DNA of 64,000 nt from Drosophila persimilis. Its lineage: Eukaryota > Arthropoda > Insecta > Diptera > Drosophilidae. The notes beneath the pieces were generated by a model. The model was not told where the DNA came from and did no database searches. It saw only the letters and a list, made by a program, of their open reading frames with translations. Below are positions 1-11,043 of the stretch, piece by piece. The position numbers and the translations under genes were made by a program. How positions within the stretch are numbered: the first letter of the stretch is position 1; each line of letters starts with the position of its first letter. The stretch is from NCBI RefSeq assembly GCF_003286085.1, contig NW_020825313.1, forward strand, positions 806,001 through 870,000, written 5' to 3'.

Positions 1-1651
1 TGAATTTCCAGCGTAGAGTCTGGAAGGAGTACAAGCCGAGGAAATTCAAGTCGACGAATCTGACCAAAACTGGTGCACATTTCCTGCCACTCGGTGTTCA
101 GTGCGACTGGAAGGCTTTCATCCCAGGACAACTTCTCTTGGCACAAACGTTGGAGAACGATTTTGGATTTAGTATTTAAGGGACCAGCTAGTCCGAGAGG
201 ATCGTAGAATCGCGCTATGGATGACAAAACAGAGCGCCTGCAGGAATTCAAAGAAGATTGAAGGGCCGAGAACGAAAATAATAGTAGATCAGAAAACGGA
301 TTGCCAACTGATGCATCGCTCGCACAGATAAATAGGAGGCAGCCTTCGTCCCATAAGTAACGGTGTCCAATTGAAACACACGCAAGTCTTCTTCCCTGGA
401 GTTTCTTCACAGAATACACTGCAAGTTGCTATCCTCGGTCGAGACTCATACACAACGATACATCTTACAGATATCTCCCGTAACCGCAACGGCGTATTAC
501 CGAAATCGAGCAAGAATATGAAACAGTTTGGGTTGGATTACGGGACCAGCCATTAAAACGTCGTTCAGGGAATATCCAGATGAGGTTGAAGCGGATCCAT
601 CAAAAACGACGCGAAGCTTGGTCGTAGAACTATCTTCTTTCATGACGCAATGGTGAGGCAAAAAATATCGGCAGTTGCTGATTGCCTGGGTAGGAACCTG
701 AGACGTATGGCCTAAATCAAGGTACTCCTTTATAAATGCTGCATACTGAGATTTAACATCAGGGCGACGATCTAAATTTCTCTCAAGGGTCAGGAATCTA
801 CGAAGCGCTTGATTGTAAGATTCTCCAAGGAGATCCAAATTATATTTTGCTGACAGCCGAACACAATAATCGCCTTTATGTAGTCGACGGAAATGCTGCA
901 CAAAGTGTACTTCACAATCTAGCTCTTCTTTGGTAGACTTTATTATTGGTTCGATGCAATTTTCTACCTCCCAAAACCTCCGAAGAAGCACCTCAAGCCG
1001 ATCCTCTAGACTATTATCCTCAGCAGCTACGGCCCGAGCGCGAGAGACCATCAACGAGGAACCTTTTAAACGCGAACAACTTCCAGACACGACCCATCCC
1101 AAGCGCGTTTTCTGAATTGAAGGCAATCCTGGCAGTAGCTTGACCTGACCAACACACAGGAGTTCGAAAAACAGACTTGCGCCAATTAGCAGATCGACAC
1201 GCTGCGGCTTATAAAACTCCGGATCAGCTAGTGGTATGTTAGATGGAATTTTCCAGTTTTGAGTGTCAATTCCAAGGCTTGGCTGTCGATCGGTTATGCT
1301 AGAGGCTACAATGGCAGTGATGAGAGTTGAGTAATCCGATTAGCGAGAGTGCAGGCTAACGTTGACCGAAAATCCATCCGTGCCGAAGCTAGAGTCGCCT
1401 ATTCCCGAGACTGCAGTCGATGATTTCATTTTTCGAAGCTGAAGCTGATTCGCGAAACGAGAAGTTATTAGATGCAACTGGGAGCCGGAATCCAGCAACG
1501 CTCGGCAGGGAACTAAAACTCCGGAACGATTTTTGACTAAGACCGTGGCCGTGGCAAGTAGAACAACATCATTCCTGAGATCTTGGGCAATAAGGGCAGA
1601 CGAGGTAGCCGCTGAAGTAGAGGGCTCAGTGGTATGCTCAGACGGCGTAGA
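1..1651 (-). pseudogene. BEL/Pao pol: protease and reverse transcriptase, decayed
   Basis: Continues in the gag frame after the TAG at 1652-1654. From about 1550 to 1400 is the aspartic protease/DUF1758 region with the motif CRALLDSGSQLHLITS. From 1126 to 500 is the start of the reverse transcriptase, with YFLPHHCVMKE and LRVVFDGSASTSSG as in BEL elements. The frame stops at 497. Below it, fragments of the polymerase (QLDTVTYGTKAASYL in one frame) and of the connector (a WDESLP-like stretch near 120) are recognisable but contain stops and an apparent internal deletion. The catalytic YVDD was not found, and no functional enzyme can be made. Confidence 0.85.
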
Positions 1652-1654
1652 CTA

Positions 1655-2953
1655 AGACAGCGCAGACTGAGATGGAGTATACGGCGCTGATTTCCCTTGG
1701 ACTGCGGTGTCTTCAGGGCTACCAAAATGAAGGAGGGTATGGTGTCTACCACCGCAGGTACGACAGTTGCTCGAGGTGCACTGAAGTAATCGATGCCCTG
1801 TTCTGAGACAATTTATACACAACGAAAGCCGCTTGGCTTCTTTATGGCGATTTGTGGGGGACAGCACTTTAAACTTCTGACAGTGCTGGACCTCGTGAGC
1901 ACCATCGTTGCACAGCGCGCAGCGTGCTAGGGTTTGGTTCGTTGTAACCAATGTGGACCTAGAATTATTATGCTTTCTACTTCTGCCCACCTGATTGCTC
2001 AACGCATAGCTTGCCATAGAAAACTCCATCATCTCCAATGATCTGCATCGCTGCTCCAAGAACGAGGCCATAGATTCCCACGACGGAATTAAGTTGGCGA
2101 ATGCGGGGTCGTTGAATCGTTCCTCCCACTTCTCTTGGTTCGCTGGATCCAGTTTTCGGAGAAGCTTCTGCACGATGATGCATCCTGCGATCTGCTCATT
2201 GGTGCCCAAACCCTGGAGTGCGCGCATATGTGAATTGAACTTGTCTGAAAGCTCCCGAAGCATGACCACTGACCCAGGTTCCACAGCCTGAAGCGCCAAG
2301 ATCTCATTGATGTGTGCCTGAAAAACCAATCGCCGATTATTGAATCTGTTTTCCAACAAATCTAATGCCACAGCATAATTGCCATCTGAGATTTCCAGCG
2401 ACCGAACAGTCTCCAATGCCGAATCCCGCAGACAGGAACGCAAATGCTGGAGCTTTTCTATGTTTGTTAAGTCCGGATGGCTGTCGATGATGGTGGCAAA
2501 CATTGAATAAAAGTCCGTCCAGTTCGCATACCCGCCGCTAAACGTCGGCAATTGTATAGGAGGCAGGGATGGTACTTGTCTACGGTGAGGTAGAAATTGC
2601 GAGCCGGCAAAATCAACCGTAGTGTTTCCGCCAGCCAAGGTAGAATGAAACGGCATTCGGCCGCTACTCTTAGCCATTTCCCTCATAATCGCCGCCTTCA
2701 GCGAGCTTGCAAGTGACTCAAAAATGTCACACAAAGCACTGTGAATTTCGCTTCGATCCAATTCCTCAAGCTCGCCGTGAAACATCTCAAATTTGCCGAT
2801 CAACTTCTCGACTTGCTCTTACGTTACCACGAGCATGTAGTAGTCACAGTCCGACGACTCATTCTGCACAGCGGTAGCTAACCTTTTCATTTTCTCGTCG
2901 ACTTCCGTTGACTTAAGCTTCAAAAAAGACACCCTGTTTTGCTCACTGGTCAT
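1655..2953 (-). pseudogene. BEL/Pao gag, interrupted by one stop
   Basis: Structural polyprotein that would form the particle of the BEL element. The first ATG in frame is at 2953; the frame is open further upstream without an ATG. A TAA at 2819-2821 breaks it 44 codons in, and the frame then continues to a TAG at 1652-1654. Between about 2580 and 2300 is the DUF1759 core (FSGGYANWTDFYSMF, then RNFNNRRLVFQ-like residues). Near the C-terminus are three zinc-knuckle-like motifs: CALCNDGAHEVQHC, CINCLRTGHRLLQC and CRTCGGRHHTLLH. The TAA is present in all three tandem units, so it predates the amplification. The family is secure; the exact BEL lineage is not. Confidence 0.88.
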
Positions 2954-3330
2954 TGGAATTTCGTAATCAGCATTAAGTTCCTTGGTAGCAGCAGCGTTAG
3001 CAGAAAGACCAACGTCTCTAGCGGGAAGATGATCGCAAAGAGTAACACAAGCAATAGACGACAATAACCGAGCACAGCAAGCGAACAGCCATGTACAAAC
3101 CGTATATACAAAGGCGGCCGGTGTAAGAAACGTTTCTTGCGGGAAGCTGACCGAAAACAGAAGCGCAAGCCAACAGCTACGTGCACTACCGAATATGCAG
3201 GGGAGGCCGATGTATATATGTGTGGATAACTTATGTGGTTGATGACACTGGTTGAGATGGCAATTAGTTTAGATCTTTGAATGCTATATTAGTTTGTGAT
3301 TGCACTGATGGATTATTTATTGCACAATCA

Positions 3331-3344
3331 CGTCGGGGTCACCA
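3331..3344 (-). other. BEL/Pao primer-binding site
   Basis: Minus strand TGGTGACCCCGACG directly follows the LTR end. This matches the primer site typical of roo/BEL-type elements in Drosophila. It fixes the orientation of the element and the inner LTR boundary. Confidence 0.7.
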
Positions 3345-3346
3345 AA

Positions 3347-3750
3347 TGTTAAGCTATTAAGCGTTTTTAATAACTGTTGCAATTTGAAGTTAATGAAAGT
3401 CGAGAGGCTGTTTATAATTCACAATTTATTTTCATATGTAAACCTACTTATCGCGTATGTACATTAGGGGATGATTGGGCGAACGATTGATGCGAGGATT
3501 TTAATCTAACAGCTGCGACGATTAGCTCAAGACTGCCCATGCAAGGGCTGACGGGCCAATCTGCCGGGCCCTATGCAGCAAGCTTAGACGCGAGCGAGAG
3601 CGTATGATAGCCCGAGAGCGTTAGAGCTGCTCGGGGACGCTGTTAAGCCGAGTCCGAGAGATTGCGACATAAGGAGACGAAAGAATTCCGCTGCATGCGC
3701 ATATGCGGTAGCAAATGATCTTTGCAGTGGGGGCATTGGAAACGACAACA
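3347..3750 (-). repeat. Probable BEL/Pao 5' LTR (about 404 bp)
   Basis: The plus strand starts TGTTAAGC immediately after the primer-binding site and a candidate outer end is ...GACAACA at 3750, so the minus strand reads TGTTGTCG...GCTTAACA. The inner edge is well supported by the adjacent primer site. The outer edge is a guess from the TG...CA rule, because no second LTR lies in the window. Repeated at about 8650-9053 and 13951-14354 in the other tandem units. Confidence 0.55.
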
Positions 3751-4269
3751 CCAAAATGCATTTCCTTTGGGCCGCACCACTGGCAATTATTTAAAATATT
3801 TAAGCTGCTTGACCCGTCAAGCCCTATTCGTATAAGTATGTTGTGGAAAATGGTAATATAATTGCAACAGCACGCTTTAAAAGCAGTGGATCCTAATTTT
3901 TTATATGAAGCCAAAAATGTTTTGTTTGGTTTTAATGTCGCTTCAGTTTTAAACTTCATAAATTCTTCTTGCTCGTATACCAGTTAGTGTACAAGGCAAA
4001 TGTAAACTGAGAATGGATTTCATACCCATTTGCAGGTCCCAATTCGTAAAAGAAAAGTTTATTTTTACTCCTTATAGCTCCAGGTATTTCAAAATTATAA
4101 CGCCAACTAAGTGCGAAAGCTTTCAATTTGTTCAGATGTTGAAATATTAGAATTCCTGTATTGCATTTTTCTTATTTAAATAAACCAATATGTCCGAAAG
4201 ATATGCCAGTTTTTCTACCGAAATTTAATTCTGAATGAATTAATATCTTCCAGACTACAGTATTTGAAC
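3751..4269. other. Unidentified AT-rich segment, unit 1
   Basis: Outside the probable BEL LTR and before the DINE-type unit. It has a minus-strand open frame whose N-terminal part lies here and whose end lies in the LTR, but nothing recognisable in the protein. No terminal repeats were seen. It may be target DNA or a decayed element. Confidence 0.4.
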
Positions 4270-4690
4270 CAGATCGTATCCTTATTATAGCCAGAATGAA
4301 GAAACCAATTTCATGATCTCTCGCTCTGTCTCTCTCTAACACACACGTTTCTTGGTCGGCTTTGCCTGTCGACTATAAGAGCTAGAGCAACCAAATTTGC
4401 TATCCACATTCCTGTGATATCACACCTGCAACAAATTTCGCCCCACCCTCTTCAGTCACCACAAAGGACGAAGATCTGTTGTATTCACAGATCTCAGAGA
4501 CTATTATGGCTAGAGCAACCAAATTTAGTATACACAATACTGTAAGATCTCAATGCTACAAGTTTATTTATTATTATTATTTATTTTATTATTAAAGACG
4601 CAAAATCATAGAGAATGATCATATCTACCAGATCGCTGAATGGGGATCAGATCGTATTATTTTGCGGTCGTACCAGCAACTCACAACGTT
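4270..4690 (-). mobile_element. DINE-1/ISY-type Helentron unit, unit 1
   Basis: Contains TATAGCCAGAATGAAGAAAC, a CTCTCTCTAACACACACG stretch, TATAAGAGCTAGAGCAACCA twice, TTTCGCCCCACCCTC and CACAAAGGACGAAGATCTGT. These words recur throughout the window in the same order. They are the reverse complement of the GTGGGGGCGGAAGTGGGCGGGGC form, which I call plus. Non-coding and non-autonomous. Confidence 0.75.
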
Positions 4691-4888
4691 CTCCCTCGTT
4701 TAGTTTGTAAATCCGAGATAGCCCTTTTCTGCGAACAAGCCATCCTACTTCTGTACGAAACTTCCATTTCCTGACATACTGCATTTCTTAAAAATGTAAT
4801 CGGTCTCATAAGTACTCTTTTTGTTGGCTTCACTTTATATATCACTCATATGTAAACGGAAAACGGTAAACTAAACATTGCTAACATT

Positions 4889-4902
4889 GGTTATGGGCCC
4901 AG
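4889..4902 (+). other. copia-type primer-binding site
   Basis: GGTTATGGGCCCAG lies two bases after the LTR end. Priming by an internal fragment of initiator tRNA-Met is a known property of copia. The same site is at 10192 and 15493 in units 2 and 3. Confidence 0.8.
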
Positions 4903-5017
4903 AGTTCGTTGTTTCGGATTAATCACAGACTATAAAGCTACTAAGTTTGAGTGTCGGTTGCGCTAAATCGTCAATAGCTAGTACCGTGCGCCTATACACG
5001 AGGAACAATTAGCAAAC

Positions 5018-5740
5018 ATGAGTTTGTCAAATCAAATCGAAAAACTTGATGAGAACAATTACAACGTATGTCACATGGCCATGAAGTACGTAATGGCAGA
5101 CGTATGGGATGTAGTGTGTGGAAAAAAAGTGGAGAAGATGCCGCAGCTCAAATGTGAAAAAATTTAATGAGAAAGCAATGGCATACGTAACCTTAAATGT
5201 TAAGGCGACGCTCTTTCTGCACAACGACTTGCGTAACACTCAAGCCATATAGAACAAATTAAAGGAGCTTCACATGCCAAAAGGTGCAACTTTTTAAAAA
5301 CTTAATCGGCTAAATATGCAGCAGGGCGATGATGTGCCCGCCTATGTTAATTTTTTGTAGAGGCAATTGAAAAATTGACGGAACTGAATATAAAACTCCA
5401 CGACGAGCAAAAAGTCATTATGCTATTGAGTAGTTCATTGGATTCGATTCATTGGAAAATTTTGTAGTCGCGATTTAAACGCGACAAAATTTGAAGCTGT
5501 TAAAGTAAAAATGATAGAAGAAGGCATTAGAAAACAGGAGAAAGCAGGTCGCAAAAATCATTCGGCCACACAAGTACTATATACACATACAGAGCGGAGA
5601 TCACGAGACGACGCGAATGTCGGGAATAACGGAACACAGAACGACGAGAACTCAAGCGCAAAGCAACAATTCGACGGAAATTGTTTCAAATGCGTAAGAA
5701 ATGGTCATCGAGCAAGCGAGTGCAGCACTGAGATAGGCCT
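5018..5740 (+). pseudogene. copia-type gag, frameshifted
   Basis: Starts at ATG 5018 with MSLSNQIEKLDENNY, a typical copia gag start, and stops after about 48 codons. The similarity resumes in another frame (NEKAMAYVTLNVKATLFLHN, then HMPKGATF). From 5511 the last part is open as 107 codons and carries the CCHC knuckle CFKCVRNGHRASEC. The final 30 or so residues of that frame are CR1 3' sequence read out of context. At least two frameshifts and several stops make it dead. Copies start at 10321 and 15622. Confidence 0.82.
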
Positions 5741-7405
5741 TCAGCAGAAGGCTGTTACGAGCGAATTTAGCCCTCCTCCCGCCCAACCGACCAAGCGGAA
5801 CCGAGCGCGAACATGCAGGAAAGATAGCTTTTAGACTAATAGGCGAGAAAAATTAGAACTAAACATTACTAGGAGAACTAAGAATGCATTCAATATACAA
5901 ATACCACTACAATTACTAATTACTAGAAAGGTGTGTAAGGATTAGTAATTTAATAAGAGGAAGAGAATTAGTGGTGGATATAATATGGTAGAGGGAATTA
6001 TAATCCGAGCATAAGACCCTAAACGGTTCATGCAAGGAATAATTCGATCTACAAAGTGGAAGGAACAACGATATAAAATTTCTAGTGAGTCTAAGTTTAA
6101 GTCGTGAAGTTTATGAGGCTCAACAGTTTAGGGCTGTCTATGTCACCCCTGATCAAGTTGTGCATAAATATCACAGCTAGCATTTTTCTACGGCTAACTA
6201 AGGATGGGAGGTTTACTAATTGCAGTCTACTAGAGTAAGATGGGAGTCTCACACCCGCATCCCAGTGAAGGCTCCGCAGAGCAAAAAGTGAAAAGTTTTT
6301 CTGTACTGATTCTATACGATCCTGATGTACTTTGTACTGAGGGCACCATACACAGGAGCCGTATTCTAAAATCGGACGAAGTAGCGTAGTAAAGAGAGTC
6401 TTTGTTATATAGGGGTCGTCAAATTCTTTTGACCACCTCTTTATAAACCCAAGCACGCCCATGGCCTTATTTTCCATGGTAGAAATGTGTTCGGAAAACT
6501 TAAACTTTGCGTCTAATAAGACACCAAGATCATTCACCAGGGTAATTCTCTCAAGAGAACCGCCACATAGGGTATAGGTAGCCAAAAAGGGGCTAGAACG
6601 ATGAAATGTCACTACTTTGCATTTCGAGGCATTATGGTGTAAGAAGTTTGCACAGCACCATGACTGAAAGTTATTGAGATCGGATTGCAAGCGAGAATGA
6701 AATGAAATGTCCTTATACTAAAACCCTCTCAAACATTTTGGAAATAGCGGTTAACTTTGATATACCTCTATAATTTTTTGCGTCAGACTTGCTACCTTTT
6801 TTAAGGCGAGGAATTATAGACGATTCCTTCCAGATCGGGGTGAAGCCCGAAGAATCGATGGACAGGGTGAATAGTTTAAGCAAGGGTCCACACAGAGCCT
6901 CGGCGCAGTATCTGAGTACACAGCCTGGAACCCCGTCTGGACCCGGTGAAAACACCGGCTTAACTAGTCGAAGATCATAAAGTAGGGAACATTCATTTAA
7001 CAAGGGACTAAAAATGCCGTTCGACCTCGGTAAACCGTATGGGTACGGATGACCAGAGTAGCTTTCCTCAGAATAGGTGGTTTGGAAAAATTAGGCAAAA
7101 AGAACATCGATTGCCTGATCATTATTTGCCGACGTATTAAGAAATGAGTGCGACGATGGGTGCTGACGTTCTTCGCTTACTGTTTACGAAGTTGTATAAC
7201 TGTATCGAGATGGTTAGTTCTTATAGCATTGAGCATTAAGAACTGCAAAGTTTGAACGAGCTATTATATAGCGAGAGAGAAGTAGGAGAACCAACATGAA
7301 ATTTGTTAAAAAGTCTTGATTTTATGTTTTTTAGGCTGGATAAATCTTTGTCGAACATAGGTTTCCTAAATCTAATCTGACAAGAAAGCGGGACACAAGC
7401 TAAAG
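5741..7405 (-). mobile_element. CR1-like non-LTR retrotransposon fragment, unit 1
   Basis: Aligns in reverse with the longer copy at 32086-34997: 3' UTR (5741-6100), reverse transcriptase C-terminus (6107-6690), then the N-terminal part of the reverse transcriptase (6713-7003) and the linker upstream (to about 7405). About 500 bp is missing between FERVLV and the QSDLNNFQSWC segment, which removes the catalytic core. Motifs include SPGPDGVPGCVLRYCAEAL and RPILEYGSCVWCPQY. The 5' end is truncated. Confidence 0.85.
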
Positions 7406-7659
7406 CCTGGTGTTAGCAACAACACGTAACAAATGCAGGTCAAATTCAAACATGTTTGAACGAAAATATGTGGATTGGCCTAAAGCCTTAAAGTCAGCTG
7501 TCACTGTTGTATTCCAAAAAAGTTCGCAGATCACGAAGAGGCCAGGTTGCATATCTTGTTGTATCAGAGGGAGGAAACATCAATTTTTTCCTTCACTTGG
7601 TCTAAGAGGATACAGCCATTTGAATCATTTATTGCTTTAACAGTTTGCAAGTAATCAAA
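7406..7659. other. Unidentified segment shared with 45550-45640, unit 1
   Basis: Between the CR1 and mariner fragments. A stretch around 7435-7490 (GAACGAAAATATGTGGATTGGCC) is almost identical to 45596-45618, so it belongs to a dispersed element. In both places a plus frame reads ERKYVDWP and the minus frame reads GQSTYFRSN. I cannot say which is the real one. Confidence 0.45.
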
Positions 7660-8031
7660 AAACTGGTGCTAACAACTTTTTGTTCTTTTTCTGGACACTA
7701 ACTTGTTTGGGAGCCGAAGAACCGGGTTCACACTACTTTTTAGACTATTTTTTTGATTCAAGATCATGGTGAGAGACCCAAGTCTCGCACAAGTTCACGT
7801 TATCCGTTTGAAAACGCTCTAAATGTTTTTAAAAACGTCGTTTTTGTTCCATTTTTAGCAAATGGTGGACATTTTGCACACAGCTCTCTGAAACCCAATA
7901 CTTTAGTCAAAATGTTTCTTACACTGCCCAATGAGATGCCTAGGGCTTTTACTAAATCTCTTTCAGTCGCTTGACGATTTTCCGATACGATATCCCGTAT
8001 TTTTTCTACGATTTCTTCTGTTGTTTCTGTC
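7660..8031 (-). pseudogene. mariner-like transposase fragment, unit 1
   Basis: Minus-strand frame with a helix-turn-helix region of mariner type: EEIVEKIRDIVSEN, then RDLVKALGISLGSVRNILTK, followed by the LGFRELCAKCPP-type linker. The normal mariner order HTH-linker-DDD catalytic core is cut short. The sequence that follows (NLCETWVSHHDLESKN-like) resembles the ETWV...D region of mariner proteins but is out of frame. The 5' end is removed by the tandem junction with BEL. Confidence 0.7.
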
Positions 8032-9053
8032 ACAGAAAGCACTGTGAATTTCGCTTCGATCCAATTCCTCAAGCTCGCCGTGAAACATCTCAAATTTGCC
8101 GATCAACTTCTCGACTTGCTCTTACGTTACCACGAGCATGTAGTAGTCACAGTCCGACGACTCATTCTGCACAGCGGTAGCTAACCTTTTCATTTTCTCG
8201 TCGACTTCCGTTGACTTAAGCTTCAAAAAAGACACCCTGTTTTGCTCACTGGTCATTGGAATTTCGTAATCAGCATTAAGTTCCTTGGTAGCAGCAGCGT
8301 TAGCAGAAAGACCAACGTCTCTAGCGGGAAGATGATCGCAAAGAGTAACACAAGCAATAGACGACAATAACCGAGCACAGCAAGCGAACAGCCATGTACC
8401 AACCGTATATACAAAGGCGGCCGGTGTAAGAAACGTTTCTTGCGGGAAGCTGACCGAAAACAGAAGCGCAAGCCAACAGCTACGTGCACTACCGAATATG
8501 CAGGGGAGGCCGATGTATATATGTGTGGATAACTTATGTGGTTGATGACACTGGTTGAGATGGCAATTAGTTTAGATCTTTGAATGCTATATTAGTTTGT
8601 GATTGCACTGATGGATTATTTATTGCACAATCACGTCGGGGTCACCAAATGTTAAGCTATTAAGCGTTTTTAATAACTGTTGCAATTTGAAGTTAATGAA
8701 AGTCGAGAGGCTGTTTATAATTCACAATTTATTTTCATATGTAAACCTACTTATCGCGTATGTACATTAGGGGATGATTGGGCGAACGATTGATGCGAGG
8801 ATTTTAATCTAACAGCTGCGACGATTAGCTCAAGACTGCCCATGCAAGGGCTGACGGGCCAATCTGCCGGGCCCTATGCAGCAAGCTTAGACGCGAGCGA
8901 GAGCGTATGATAGCCCGAGAGCGTTAGAGCTGCTCGGGGACGCTGTTAAGCCGAGTCCGAGAGATTGCGACATAAGGAGACGAAAGAATTCCGCTGCATG
9001 CGCATATGCGGTAGCAAATGATCTTTGCAGTGGGGGCATTGGAAACGACAACA
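8032..9053 (-). mobile_element. BEL/Pao 5' end, unit 2
   Basis: Repeat of 2730-3750: start of gag with the same TAA, leader, primer site and probable LTR. The gag is cut at the junction, so only about the first 60-70 codons remain. Confidence 0.88.
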
Positions 9054-9572
9054 CCAAAATGCATTTCCTTTGGGCCGCACCACTGGCAATTATTTAAAAT
9101 ATTTAAGCTGCTTGACCCGTCAAGCCCTATTCGTATAAGTATGTTGTGGAAAATGGTAATATAATTGCAACAGCACGCTTTAAAAGCAGTGGATCCTAAT
9201 TTTTTATATGAAGCCAAAAATGTTTTGTTTGGTTTTAATGTCGCTTCAGTTTTAAACTTCATAAATTCTTCTTGCTCGTATACCAGTTAGTGTACAAGGC
9301 AAATGTAAACTGAGAATGGATTTCATACCCATTTGCAGGTCCCAATTCGTAAAAGAAAAGTTTATTTTTACTCCTTATAGCTCCAGGTATTTCAAAATTA
9401 TAACGCCAACTAAGTGCGAAAGCTTTCAATTTGTTCAGATGTTGAAATATTAGAATTCCTGTATTGCATTTTTCTTATTTAAATAAACCAATATGTCCGA
9501 AAGATATGCCAGTTTTTCTACCGAAATTTAATTCTGAATGAATTAATATCTTCCAGACTACAGTATTTGAAC
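9054..9572. other. Unidentified AT-rich segment, unit 2
   Basis: Copy of 3751-4269; nothing recognised. Confidence 0.4.
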
Positions 9573-9993
9573 CAGATCGTATCCTTATTATAGCCAGAAT
9601 GAAGAAACCAATTTCATGATCTCTCGCTCTGTCTCTCTCTAACACACACGTTTCTTGGTCGGCTTTGCCTGTCGACTATAAGAGCTAGAGCAACCAAATT
9701 TGCTATCCACATTCCTGTGATATCACACCTGCAACAAATTTCGCCCCACCCTCTTCAGTCACCACAAAGGACGAAGATCTGTTGTATTCACAGATCTCAG
9801 AGACTATTATGGCTAGAGCAACCAAATTTAGTATACACAATACTGTAAGATCTCAATGCTACAAGTTTATTTATTATTATTATTTATTTTATTATTAAAG
9901 ACGCAAAATCATAGAGAATGATCATATCTACCAGATCGCTGAATGGGGATCAGATCGTATTATTTTGCGGTCGTACCAGCAACTCACAACGTT
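9573..9993 (-). mobile_element. DINE-1/ISY-type unit, unit 2
   Basis: Copy of 4270-4690. Confidence 0.75.
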
Positions 9994-11043
9994 CTCCCTC
10001 GTTTAGTTTGTAAATCCGAGATAGCCCTTTTCTGCGAACAAGCCATCCTACTTCTGTACGAAACTTCCATTTCCTGACATACTGCATTTCTTAAAAATGT
10101 AATCGGTCTCATAAGTACTCTTTTTGTTGGCTTCACTTTATATATCACTCATATGTAAACGGAAAACGGTAAACTAAACATTGCTAACATTGGTTATGGG
10201 CCCAGAGTTCGTTGTTTCGGATTAATCACAGACTATAAAGCTGCTAAGTTTGAGTGTCGGTTGCGCTAAATCGTCAATAGCTAGTACCGTGCGCCTATAC
10301 ACGAGGAACAATTAGAAAACATGAGTTTGTCAAATCAAATCGAAAAACTTGATGAGAACAATTACAACGTATGTCACATGGCCATGAAGTACGTAATGGC
10401 AGACGTATGGGATGTAGTGTGTGGAAAAAAAGTGGAGAAGATGCCGCAGCTCAAATGTGAAAAAATTTAATGAGAAAGCAATGGCATACGTAACCTTAAA
10501 TGTTAAGGCGACGCTCTTTCTGCACAACGACTTGCGTAACACTCAAGCCATATAGAACAAATTAAAGGAGCTTCACATGCCAAAAGGTGCAACTTTTTAA
10601 AAACTTAATCGGCTAAATATGCAGCAGGGCGATGATGTGCCCGCCTATGTTAATTTTTTGTAGAGGCAATTGAAAAATTGACGGAACTGAATATAAAACT
10701 CCACGACGAGCAAAAAGTCATTATGCTATTGAGTAGTTCATTGGATTCGATTCATTGGAAAATTTTGTAGTCGCGATTTAAACGCGACAAAATTTGAAGC
10801 TGTTAAAGTAAAAATGATAGAAGAAGGCATTAGAAAACAGGAGAAAGCAGGTCGCAAAAATCATTCGGCCACACAAGTACTATATACACATACAGAGCGG
10901 AGATCACGAGACGACGCGAATGTCGGGAATAACGGAACACAGAACGACGAGAACTCAAGCGCAAAGCAACAATTCGACGGAAATTGTTTCAAATGCGTAA
11001 GAAATGGTCATCGAGCAAGCGAGTGCAGCACTGAGATAGGCCT
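9994..11043 (+). mobile_element. Ty1/copia 5' half with broken gag, unit 2
   Basis: Copy of 4691-5740. The primer site starts at 10192 and gag at 10321. It shares GCTGCTAAG and ATTAGAAAAC with unit 3 against unit 1, which hints that units 2 and 3 are closer to each other. Confidence 0.8.

Larger units (their letters stand above)
1..3750 (-). mobile_element. BEL/Pao LTR retrotransposon, 5' two thirds, cut by the window edge
   Basis: Read on the minus strand it runs LTR (3347-3750), primer-binding site, leader, gag (about 2953 to 1655) and pol (1651 to the edge). The order, the single gag-pol reading frame, the DUF1759-type gag, the CCHC knuckles, the DUF1758-type protease and the BEL-style reverse transcriptase are diagnostic of the BEL/Pao group. 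RNase H, integrase and the 3' LTR lie outside the window. The copy is dead: in-frame stops at 2819-2821 and 1652-1654, at least one near 1335, and further stops and a deletion below 497. Positions above about 2730 are also part of the tandem array. Confidence 0.9.
4691..5740 (+). mobile_element. Ty1/copia retrotransposon 5' half, unit 1
   Basis: A partial 5' LTR (to 4886, ...GCTAACA), then a primer site at 4889-4902 (GGTTATGGGCCCAG), which matches the internal initiator-tRNA-Met fragment used by copia. The leader and gag follow, and the copy ends abruptly at the CR1 3' end. Protease, integrase and reverse transcriptase are missing. The left LTR edge against the DINE unit is approximate. Confidence 0.8.
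2730..8031. repeat. Tandem unit 1 of 3
   Basis: Contains the BEL 5' end, an unidentified segment, a DINE-type unit, the 5' half of a copia element, a CR1-like fragment, a short unidentified segment and a mariner fragment. Unit 1 is continuous at its left end with the rest of the BEL element, so it keeps the ancestral left flank. Confidence 0.93.

Noticed and set aside
3621-3959. 112-codon minus frame conserved in all three units
   Set aside because: Conservation is due to recent duplication; it crosses the probable LTR boundary and resembles nothing.
5511-5834. 107-codon CCHC frame as a possible host zinc-knuckle gene, repeated three times
   Set aside because: It is the 3' part of a broken copia gag followed by CR1 3' sequence; the upstream copia start, LTR and primer site explain it.
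6789-6980. 63-codon plus-strand frame repeated in all units and elsewhere
   Set aside because: It is antisense to the CR1-like reverse transcriptase and simply follows its codon pattern.
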